Origin: J089 sp964535735
GTDB lineage: Bacteria > Fidelibacterota > Marinisomatia > Marinisomatales > J089
NCBI GenBank assembly: GCA_964535735.1
Contig: CAZHTM010000009.1
Span: 13,536 to 77,535, forward strand
Length of the DNA stretch: 64,000 nt
Direction: 5' to 3'
Shown one piece after another: positions 52,931 through 60,223 of the stretch. Made by a program: the position numbers and the translations under genes. The notes below the pieces were generated by a model. It was not told the origin of the DNA and did no database searches. It saw nothing but the letters and a program-made list of their open reading frames with translations. Position 1 is the stretch's first letter; each line of letters begins with the position of its first letter.

Positions 52931-53074
52931 CCATAACGGAAAAAGTAACCGGCGTGCCCCAATTTATCGGGGTCGCTACAGGACTTTCTCTCTTCAAATT
53001 TACGATTGCTAAACTTCCAAACACAGAATTCACGCTACAGCTATGTCACCTCCTGTTGACTGCGTGTTATGTGG
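52931..53074 (-). other. Integron-like attC site C
   Basis: On the minus strand it begins CCACATAACACGCAGTCAAC and ends GGTTACTTTTTCCGTTATGG. The outer ATAAC/GTTAT ends and inner AGT..AAC..GG..GTG blocks are imperfectly complementary, and the centre contains a CCCC...GGGG hairpin. It shares the CCGTTAT right end with sites A and B. It follows the zinc-ribbon membrane protein gene by about 120 bases; that spacer has no clear gene. Confidence 0.65.
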
Positions 53075-53196
53075 CGGACAGAAACATTGATGGCAAAGCC
53101 TACCATCTGCCACGGAAGTTTTTTGTCATTTATAATTTGTAACTCCATTATTATTGGAAACTTTAATATCACTTGTCAAATGCGAGTCTATATTTT

Positions 53197-53814
53197 TCAG
53201 AGTTGTATCCCGCATTCTGTACAAAAATTCGCATCTACTACATTTACTGCAGCACAATTCGGGCATTCAATTGACCTTTGGTGATCACTTTGCACTCTAA
53301 AAATCCTGTTGACCTTGGGCTGAATAATCCACAATCCGATGGGGTAGAAACTGAGCAATAAGAAGGGACCTATATAGCTTGAGAACTCCACAACGCGCTT
53401 CTTCTGGGCCATATCTAGATTCTTGGACACAAAGTATAATCCATAAAACATACAGACCATGGCGAACAAGTGGAAGGAAATGATTAGGACAAAGATTGTG
53501 GAACCACCCCTCCCTTGGCTGATCAGAGAAATGGATGCGAGAAACACTAATACATAGATTACTACGTAAGCCATAGCGAAGTTGAAGAATCCTGACGAAG
53601 GTGTCATTTTCTCATCTATCTTCTTATTGAGTTCAAATCCTAACGTCCAGAACCAACCAATAGTTAAGACAATGGCGATTCTTATGAATATAGGCATAGT
53701 CCTGATAGCAACACTTGCGTCTCCTGTGGTTATGATAGCAACGTACGGTAGAAATACCGGTATCATAAGAAGAAGAAATAACTGCCATGCTTTCATCTTC
53801 AGGAAGAACTTCAT
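53197..53814 (-). CDS. Cassette-borne membrane protein with C-terminal zinc ribbon
   Basis: A 205-residue protein with about five hydrophobic helices (from LFLLLMIPVFLPYVAII to IGPFLLLSFYPIGLWII) and a C-terminal zinc ribbon (CPNCAAVNVVDANFCTECG, four Cys). The topology resembles small membrane proteins whose ribbon faces the cytosol; no function is known. GGAGG lies eight bases before the ATG and the cassette junction (GTTATGTGG) directly precedes it, the classic start of an integron cassette. Confidence 0.75.
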   Translation of the reverse strand: MKFFLKMKAWQLFLLLMIPVFLPYVAIITTGDASVAIRTMPIFIRIAIVLTIGWFWTLGFELNKKIDEKMTPSSGFFNFAMAYVVIYVLVFLASISLISQGRGGSTIFVLIISFHLFAMVCMFYGLYFVSKNLDMAQKKRVVEFSSYIGPFLLLSFYPIGLWIIQPKVNRIFRVQSDHQRSIECPNCAAVNVVDANFCTECGIQL

Positions 53815-53828
53815 TTAATTACCTCCAC

Positions 53829-53937
53829 ATAACGGAGTTGCGCTTCTGTTGCTGGTATCCAAGAATCGACTCATCATCCAAACCGCGTTTAGCGGTACCA
53901 AACCAGTACGCCCTGTCAGCAGCAGGCGCTTGTTGGC
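53829..53937 (-). other. Integron-like attC site B
   Basis: On the minus strand it begins GCCAACAAGCGCCTGCTGC and ends GAAGCGCAACTCCGTTATG. The arms (AAGCGCCTGCTGCTG against CAGCAACAGAAGCGC) are imperfect inverted complements with the unpaired bases expected of attC sites, and the spacer is about 60 bases. It sits 8 bases past the stop codon of the upstream gene and directly before the ribosome site of the next gene. This is the best of the three sites. Confidence 0.75.
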
Positions 53938-53944
53938 TAGTAGA

Positions 53945-54625
53945 TCAATATGTGTCTTGATATTCCTCAGGTTTTCCACCTGTTAATTCGAGATATGTCG
54001 AAACATAAACATCCCAATAGTGATCAAAATCTCTACGTACACTCCCTGCGAACTGTGCCTTTGCGTTCTGTGTCATGTGAAACATATCATTCTTGTAAAT
54101 ACGCTGTTTATTTTTACAGGATGGAAGAGGGCATTCGTAAGATGTAACACCACTATAATTGGTGCGAAAATCGCTGTGACATTGGGAGCATCTTGGATCG
54201 GTGTATTCGAGTGAATCCAAAAACTCTTCAACTGTAGGGCGCGCATCGTTAGGAAGCCAGCGACGCTGTACATAAACAGTGATTTCGGCTATTTCGTTTG
54301 AAAGAGTTTGTAGTTCAAAACGATATGAAAGCTTCTTTTTCCTCCTTTCAGGAGAGATAATATCTCTGATTTCTTCAGGTGACTTTTGTGCCAATGCAGA
54401 TGAATAACGTAGTGACTGGTAGATAAAAGCAATTATGAAGTAAGCAAGGATGATCCCACCCGATACAAAGACTGCTCTCCACAGCTTAGCGACCTCAAGG
54501 AATGATTCGTCATAGAAATAAGTAGAGAGAGCTCTTTCTCCTAGGAAGCCGACAAATAGCATGATCACAAAGGTCAAACCCTTTTTAGGAATCATTCCAA
54601 AGATAATTTTCATTGTGTTAATCAT
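53945..54625 (-). CDS. Cassette-borne membrane protein with Cys-rich domain, unknown
   Basis: A 226-residue protein not assigned to a family. Two hydrophobic helices are near the N-terminus (GLTFVIMLFVGFLG and AVFVSGGIILAYFIIAFIY), followed by a charged region and then a Cys pattern, CSQCHSDF and CPLPSCKN, that looks like a zinc site. The C-terminus is rich in aromatic and acidic residues. An attC-like site follows its stop codon by 8 bases. A second ATG four codons later (54613) is possible. Confidence 0.7.
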   Translation of the reverse strand: MINTMKIIFGMIPKKGLTFVIMLFVGFLGERALSTYFYDESFLEVAKLWRAVFVSGGIILAYFIIAFIYQSLRYSSALAQKSPEEIRDIISPERRKKKLSYRFELQTLSNEIAEITVYVQRRWLPNDARPTVEEFLDSLEYTDPRCSQCHSDFRTNYSGVTSYECPLPSCKNKQRIYKNDMFHMTQNAKAQFAGSVRRDFDHYWDVYVSTYLELTGGKPEEYQDTY

Positions 54626-54641
54626 GTATCTATCCAGCTAA

Positions 54642-54779
54642 CTAATAATTATACCGAATTATTTCACCAACATAATTCGTGTTATTTAGAATCAATGTGT
54701 ATGAATTAATCCACGCCCCGTCGGAACATCCGTTTACACTTCTCTTTATCTTACAAATGTTTGAAATTCTAAATATCAT
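54642..54779 (-). CDS. Candidate small cassette ORF, 45 residues
   Basis: An open frame with ATG at 54779 and GGAG eleven bases upstream (TTACGGAGAAGCGAAA). The product starts MIFRISNICKIKRSVNGCSD and ends TNYVGEIIRYNY; it is not recognised. Its stop lies 16 bases before the next cassette gene start. The 3' end overlaps a CGAATTAT/ATAATTCG hairpin, so this could also be a leader or structured region and not a gene. Confidence 0.4.
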   Translation of the reverse strand: MIFRISNICKIKRSVNGCSDGAWINSYTLILNNTNYVGEIIRYNY

Positions 54780-54946
54780 TTTCGCTTCTCCGTAACAGCA
54801 TAATTCTTTTTAAAAAACTAACGAAATGTACTTTGGCGCTTTTCGGTCAGACAACCATTTTTCCGTAAACAATCTTTAATCGGTTCGCCATTTGCCCGGA
54901 ACCGTGACCTGGCATCCAATTGTATTCGGAAAACTCATTCCTGCCG

Positions 54947-55025
54947 GTGGTGAATTAAGGTAAAATTCACTGGCAACATTCCCGCCGAAAGGGTAGGGGC
55001 TTCAATGCGGAATCGTAGAAATATC
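54947..55025. repeat. Right direct repeat bounding the purL-purM island
   Basis: The core 54986-55023 (CGAAAGGGTAGGGGCTTCAA and onward) is 37/38 identical to 45469-45506. It lies about 150 bases downstream of the purL stop. The roughly 170 bases between it and the small ORF at 54779 show no gene. Confidence 0.75.
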
Positions 55026-55050
55026 CGGTGATCAGCCTAGAAGGATGCAT

Positions 55051-55160
55051 TGTCATTCTGACCCCGGCTTGTCGGGGGAAGAATCTCAAGCGTTTGTTTT
55101 GAGAAAGGTTGTTGTTTGAGATTCTGCGTCGTCCCGATAGCTATTGGGACTCCTCAGAAT
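55051..55160. repeat. Intergenic inverted-repeat element downstream of purL
   Basis: It begins TGTCATTCTGACCCCGGC and ends with CCTCAGAATAAGG, with internal GAATCTCA and TGAGATTC in opposite orientation. Inner CCCCG...CGGGG and TCCCGATAGCTATTGGGA hairpins add structure. It is the same family as the element at 41416-41495. It lies next to the island's right direct repeat and may also act as the purL transcript terminator. Confidence 0.65.
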
Positions 55161-55170
55161 AAGGAACTGC

Positions 55171-55679
55171 TTACAATTTTTTCCGCAGCCCTTCGCTCCA
55201 GGCTTCCTTGGCTTTGGCAACTGGAAGCCTAACAACGTCATTTATTTCCAGCTCTCCCCGATTTGTGGTATTCCCTATCTCCACTGCTTGTATATGATAT
55301 TTCTTGAATTCTTTTCGAACTTCTGCGACGTGGTCTTGGGCCACCTCCAGAATAAACCCTCCGGTTTCAGAGAACAGGAGTACAGACAGAGGCCGTTCAC
55401 CGGGAATTTGGACGGCACATCCAATTTCCCGAGGAAAGCTCATTTCCGCAAGAGCCACAGCCAATCCTCCATCACTGATATCGTGACAGGCCCGAACCCA
55501 CCCGGAATGAATCACAGCGTGGAGTCCTTGAACCTGTCGGTTTAATTCATCCATATCCGGTCGTGGGAGTTGCGAACCCAGGGCGTCGAACAGACTGTAA
55601 AATGCGCTGCCGCCACATTCATCTTTCCGATCGCCGATAAGGAGCAGGGCCGAATCGGTTGTTTTGAATCCAAGTGTCA
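55171..55679 (-). CDS. purL: FGAM synthase large subunit (small-type PurL), C-terminal part
   Basis: The end of PurL, separated from the rest only by the N gap. It contains KDECGGSAFYSLFDALGS, HDISDGGLAVALAEMS (a highly conserved PurL motif) and LLFSETGGFILEV. In native coordinates the frame differs from the upstream part, but removing 155 bases (100 N plus one 55-base duplicate) brings both into one frame. The complete protein would be about 780 residues, normal for small PurL, which needs PurQ and PurS partners. The real start is at 57668. Confidence 0.92.
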
Positions 55680-55779
55680 NNNNNNNNNNNNNNNNNNNNN
55701 NNNNNNNNNNNNNNNNNNNNNNNNNNNNNNNNNNNNNNNNNNNNNNNNNNNNNNNNNNNNNNNNNNNNNNNNNNNNNNN
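55680..55779. other. 100-base N gap, probably an assembly artefact inside purL
   Basis: Exactly 100 N between two identical 55-base copies (55625-55679 and 55780-55834). Collapsing one copy and the N run restores a single purL reading frame. The same 55-base figure at the other gap points to the k-mer length used in assembly. Confidence 0.92.
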
Positions 55780-57668
55780 TTCCGATCGCCGATAAGGAGC
55801 AGGGCCGAATCGGTTGTTTTGAATCCAAGTGTCATAGCCCGGTTCACGTCGTCAAGTACCCCCAGGCAACTAATGATCGGTGAAGCAGGAATGGCTTTTC
55901 CTTTGGACTCATTATAAAAACTCACATTTCCGGCAATAATCGGTAGTGGAGCTCCTTCATAATCCGGGAGCTGGTAAGCCTTACAGGCATCGGCAACGCC
56001 TTTTGCCGCCGCGGCAAAATCTCCCATTTGTTCTGGTTTCTCGGGATTGCCAAAACACAGACAGTCAGAAATGGCCTGAGGGAGGGCGCCCACCGCCGCC
56101 ACATTCCGAATAGCTTCAGCCACCGCGTTTACGGCGCACCAATACGGATCAATTTTTCCATAGCGAGGATTGTGGTCGGTGGACAGGGCAAGACCCACTG
56201 TCCAGATTTCCTCAGGAAACTCATCACTGTTAAACGGGGCCAGTACGCCCGCATCTGCCGCCCCCGACTCTACGACAGTTCGTCCCTGAACCTGTTTGTC
56301 ATAGGTTTCAAAAACCGGTTTTCGAGAGGCAATGTTTTCATGGGACAAAAGTTTAAGCAAAACGTCATTGAAATCAAGATCGGCCGGAATATTCGGCTCG
56401 GGCAACGTGCGTGTGATGATTTCCTGCGGCCGGTGATAGAGAAAACCACGGGTCACCTCCTCCGCTGGGGAATCTACCAACGTTGTTGTTCCCTGGAAAA
56501 CCTTATACTGGGGATCCGCGGTGATGCGACCGACGACCCGAGCTTCCGCTCCGTTGGATACGCCGGGCAAATCAAAGACGGAATTATAGTGATTCAGAAT
56601 TGTTTCTGTCAGGTCCGGCGGTGATACCCACATGAAACGCTCCTGGGTTTCGGCACACAGCAACACAGACGGATGGAGTTGATCCATGGCCCGATGAACC
56701 AGGTCTAAGTTCACTGCGGCGCCCATCCCGGCAGCATCCGCCAGTTCTACGCTGGCGCAGGCGATACCTCCGGCGCCCAGGTCCTTAAAGCCCACATCCT
56801 GACAACGGCCCTGTTCCTGGAGAAATTTGAACAACGCTTCCGTGGCTTTTACCAGGTGCCGCTCCAGGAAGGCATTGGGTTCCTGAACCGCCCCTTTATT
56901 TTGCTCCTTTTTTTCCTCTTCCAATTCCAGAGAAGCGAAACTGGCGCCGCCGAATCCGCTGTTATCGGTAGGCTTGCCCACCAGAATTAAATCGCACCCA
57001 TCCGCTCCTTCCGGCGCATAGGAATGAATAATCTGATCTTCCCGGACAATGCCCAACGTCACCACGGTCACCAGACAATTGTCATTATACCCTGAATCAT
57101 AGTATAGATCGCCTCCTATGTTGGGAATCCCTAAAGGATTGCCATACCCGGCAATTCCTTCTACAACGCCTTCATGAATCCAGAGGGTTTTGGGTGAATT
57201 CACATCGCCAAAGCGCAGGGAATCGGACACGGCAATGACTTCCGCTCCCATACACAACACATCCCGGACGTTTCCCCCGACGCCGGTAGCCGCACCTTCA
57301 TAGGGCACAATTTGGGACGGATGGTTGTGGGATTCATGGGACATGACCACGCACCAGCGATGACCCTGATTATCCGTAGCCACTGCGACCACGCCCGCGT
57401 CTTCCTTGGCTCCCAGAACCACATGAGGTCCATCGGTGATAAATTGCTTCAGGTGGGGACGACTGCTTTTATAGGAACAATGTTCCGAGCCTTCGATGGA
57501 AAAGAGGACCAGTTCCGTCAGGGTGGGGGGGCGTTTCAACATATCCCTCTGAACTTTCAACGCTTCGTCAGGAGTCAGGGGAATGTTCAACTCTGCTAGC
57601 CTAGCCTGGATTTGATCCTGGCTCAGGCCAGAAAAATCAATGATTTCAATTGGTGTCGGCGCCGACAT
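55780..57668 (-). CDS. purL: FGAM synthase large subunit (small-type PurL), N-terminal part
   Basis: This makes FGAM from FGAR, ATP and ammonia supplied by PurQ. Visible motifs: LFSIEGSEHCSYKSSRPHLK, VVMSHESHNHPSQIVPYEGA (catalytic His and substrate loop), GVGGNVRDVLCMGAEVI, GDLYYDSGYND and the DLGAGGIACASVELAD repeat-half motif. There is no N-terminal PurS-like domain and no C-terminal glutaminase, so it is the small-subunit type. It follows purA by 38 bases. The frame continues across the gap into 55171-55679. Confidence 0.95.
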
Positions 57669-57706
57669 GGACGATTAGAACGTATGATATCTTGTGAAGC
57701 TAACCA

Positions 57707-58999
57707 CTATTTCAGGATCGTTTCATGGCGCTGGGGACCCACCGACGCCATCCGTACCGGAATCCCCAATTGGTCCTCTATATACGTTATGTAATGTTTC
57801 ATCGCTTCCGGGAGTTTTTCATAGGGTTGTTCTGCCACATCTAACGGCAGGTCACCCCAACCAGGAAGTGTTTTATAAATGGGCTTAGCCTGCCGATACG
57901 CCGTGAGACTGGCTGGCATTGCATCAATCGTGCGTCCATCCACGTTGTAGGCTACACAGACCTTCAGGGATTTATACCCGGAAAGGATGTCCAGTTTGGT
58001 GAGGGCCAGCTCTGTAAGACCGTTCACTCGCACCGCCTGGCGGAGTTGCACCAGGTCCAGCCACCCCACCCGCCGAGGACGGCCGGTGGTTGTCCCAAAC
58101 TCCTGTCCTTTGTCACGGAGTTGTTTGGCGTCCTCTTCTGAAAGTTCAGTAGGGAAAGGACTGATACCTACCCGGGTGACGTAGGCCTTGGCCACACCGA
58201 TAATGCGATCGATTCGGGTTAGGGTGAGACCGGCACCATCGGCAATGTGTCCGGCGGTGGTATTGCTACTCGTGGTGTGGGGATAAATGCCTTGATCCAC
58301 ATCGAGGCTGACGCCTTGAGCGCCTTCAAACAAAATGGATTTCCCGGATTTAACGGCCTTATCCAGAAGCAAGGAAATATCCTGAATGTACGGTTTAAGA
58401 CGTTGCCCGTAATCCAAATATTCCTCATAAATCTCATCCCGGGAAATATCAAGGGTTCCACCCAAAGCTTTTTCAATCAGACTCCGATTGAATGCATAAC
58501 TTTTTTCCAGCTTTTCGCGAAAAACCTCCGGCTCCAAAAGGTCAATCATGCGAATCCCATGGCGATACATTTTATCGGCGTAAACCGGGGCAATTCCACG
58601 GCGGGTACTGCCAGCGGAAAGCTGTCCTTGATGTCCCGAGAGGACCCCGTCCAAAACGATATGATACGGCAAAATCACATGGGCCCGGTCAGACACGGCC
58701 AAACGAGGCGTGATACCCTTATCTTGTAAATAGTTGATTTCCTGAAGCAGAACACGAGGATCCACCACCACGCCGTTGCCAATAACAGACAAGGGTCTTT
58801 CATAGAGAACGCCGGAGGGAATGAGATGAAGCTTGAATTCACGGTCGTTGACAATCACCGTGTGGCCGGCATTGTTGCCCCCGTGAAACCGCACCACAAA
58901 ATCGGATTCACCGGCGAAGAAATCGGTGACTTTACCTTTGCCTTCGTCGCCCCATTGGGCGCCGACAATTACTGTAATCTTTGACGTATTTGATGTCAT
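57707..58999 (-). CDS. purA: Adenylosuccinate synthetase
   Basis: This makes adenylosuccinate from IMP, aspartate and GTP, the branch to AMP. The start VIVGAQWGDEGKGKVTD is the GTP P-loop with catalytic Asp/Lys, GGNNAGHTVI has the catalytic His, and FEGAQGVSLDVDQGIYP and TTTGRPRRVGWLDL complete the active site. The 430-residue length is normal. It is the first purine gene on this strand; the 207 bases upstream should hold the cluster's main promoter, though I cannot name a regulator. Confidence 0.97.
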   Translation of the reverse strand: MTSNTSKITVIVGAQWGDEGKGKVTDFFAGESDFVVRFHGGNNAGHTVIVNDREFKLHLIPSGVLYERPLSVIGNGVVVDPRVLLQEINYLQDKGITPRLAVSDRAHVILPYHIVLDGVLSGHQGQLSAGSTRRGIAPVYADKMYRHGIRMIDLLEPEVFREKLEKSYAFNRSLIEKALGGTLDISRDEIYEEYLDYGQRLKPYIQDISLLLDKAVKSGKSILFEGAQGVSLDVDQGIYPHTTSSNTTAGHIADGAGLTLTRIDRIIGVAKAYVTRVGISPFPTELSEEDAKQLRDKGQEFGTTTGRPRRVGWLDLVQLRQAVRVNGLTELALTKLDILSGYKSLKVCVAYNVDGRTIDAMPASLTAYRQAKPIYKTLPGWGDLPLDVAEQPYEKLPEAMKHYITYIEDQLGIPVRMASVGPQRHETILK

Positions 59000-59114
59000 T
59001 GAGGTTAACCGGATTTAGTGCCTAACGGTGGTGAAAACTCAAAAAACAGAGATCGATTTTAGTAAAAGATTACTTCCATAGGGCGACACCCTCAAAGGAA
59101 CAAATCTAAACAGG

Positions 59115-59160
59115 AAGAGAAAGAGGATAACCGCAATCGGACCTGAGATTGGCTTCCTCT
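59115..59160 (-). terminator. Possible terminator between the DHOD-like gene and purA
   Basis: On the minus strand GAGG...CAATC, loop, GATTG...CCTC can pair (59134-59138 with 59147-59151, 59123-59126 with 59156-59159), followed by the pyrimidine-rich TTTCTCTTCC. It sits about 50 bases past the stop codon. The stem is broken by an internal loop, so confidence is low. Confidence 0.35.
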
Positions 59161-59206
59161 CGGTTACGTTGTGATTTCGGCCTGTGCTCCGGGTAAAGAT
59201 CAGACG

Positions 59207-60214
59207 CTAGCCATTCGGATTGTAGACGTAATCGTTGAGCATTTTCATATAATTGGACCGGACGAAAGCTTCCGGATCCAGAACCGTTTCCAGGCACATA
59301 CTGCCCTTCATCTGGCTAATGCTTTCGTATTCATGCTCTTCCATCCATTCCACAATTTCTTTCCGGACCTTGGTGAGATGTTCAGGACCGTATTTCAGGA
59401 GAGCAGAGGTCATCATGGCTACATCGGCACCTACCATGATCACTTTCAATACATCTTCAGCGGTGTGTACACCACTGGAGGCGACCAAACTCAATTTTTT
59501 ACACTGACTGGAGAGCACAGCGATCCATCGCAAGGGAAGACGGACTTCCGTAGATGTACTCAAGGTAAGACCGGGAACGACCTCCAGAGTTTCCAGATCA
59601 ATGTCTGGTTGATAAAAACGGTTGAAAAGCACCAAAGCGTCAGCCCCTTCTCGCTCCAAGCGCGCAGCAAACTCGGGCAAAGCACTGAAGTAAGGTCCCA
59701 GTTTTACTGCCACGGGGATAGACAGGTTGGCTTTTATGGCCCGGAGGATATCTACATACAGGTTTTCCACATCTTCTGCTGTTTGGGCGGGATCGGTTGG
59801 AACATGGTAAATGTTTAATTCCAGGGCGTCAGCGCCGTTTTTTTCAAGAAGACTGGCTTTTTCCACCCAGCCTCCGGTGGAGACACCGTTGAGACTAGCC
59901 ACGACCGGAACAAACACAGCTTTCTTAATGGCCGTGAGTTGTTCTAGATAAAGTTCACAGTTCTGCTTGAATTCAGGATGGTTAGGAAAATAACTCAGGG
60001 ATTCGGAATAGCTTTCCTCTCCGTGGGTTAGATAGTGCTCCAATTCTGCATCTTCATGAAGAATCTCTTCTTCAAACAGAGAATGCATAATAATGAGGGG
60101 AGCGCCCGCATCTTCCAGTCGCCGGACCATATCCATGTCCCGGGTAAAGGGTGAGGCGGATGGAATCACGGGTGAATCCAGGTCAAATCCCAAATAACGG
60201 GTATTTAACTTCAT
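59207..60214 (-). CDS. Dihydroorotate dehydrogenase-like flavoprotein
   Basis: A 335-residue TIM-barrel protein of the DHOD class. It starts LNTRYLGFDLDSPVIPSASPFTR, has PVVASLNGVSTGGWVEKA, ALELNIYHVPTD (in the place of the N-I-S-C-P of true DHODs) and VASSGVHTAEDVLKVIMVGAD (FMN phosphate loop). The catalytic loop differs from pyrimidine enzymes, so another NAD(P)H- or ferredoxin-linked substrate is likely. It follows nifJ by nine bases, a pairing that suggests joint expression. No pyr genes are near. Confidence 0.85.
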   Translation of the reverse strand: MKLNTRYLGFDLDSPVIPSASPFTRDMDMVRRLEDAGAPLIIMHSLFEEEILHEDAELEHYLTHGEESYSESLSYFPNHPEFKQNCELYLEQLTAIKKAVFVPVVASLNGVSTGGWVEKASLLEKNGADALELNIYHVPTDPAQTAEDVENLYVDILRAIKANLSIPVAVKLGPYFSALPEFAARLEREGADALVLFNRFYQPDIDLETLEVVPGLTLSTSTEVRLPLRWIAVLSSQCKKLSLVASSGVHTAEDVLKVIMVGADVAMMTSALLKYGPEHLTKVRKEIVEWMEEHEYESISQMKGSMCLETVLDPEAFVRSNYMKMLNDYVYNPNG

Positions 60215-60223
60215 ACAGACCTC

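Noticed and set aside
54780..54830. An attI-like recombination point (CTGTTACGG) before the 45-residue ORF
   Set aside because: There is only a loose GTTAC match, no paired arm and no integrase gene nearby.
45469..55023. The 38-base repeat could be a CRISPR repeat
   Set aside because: Only one copy is present at each end of the island, with no regularly spaced repeats or spacers and no cas genes in the window.
55171..57668. purL as two frameshifted genes or a pseudogene
   Set aside because: The frame change is fully explained by the 100 N plus 55-base duplicated overlap; collapsing them restores one frame.
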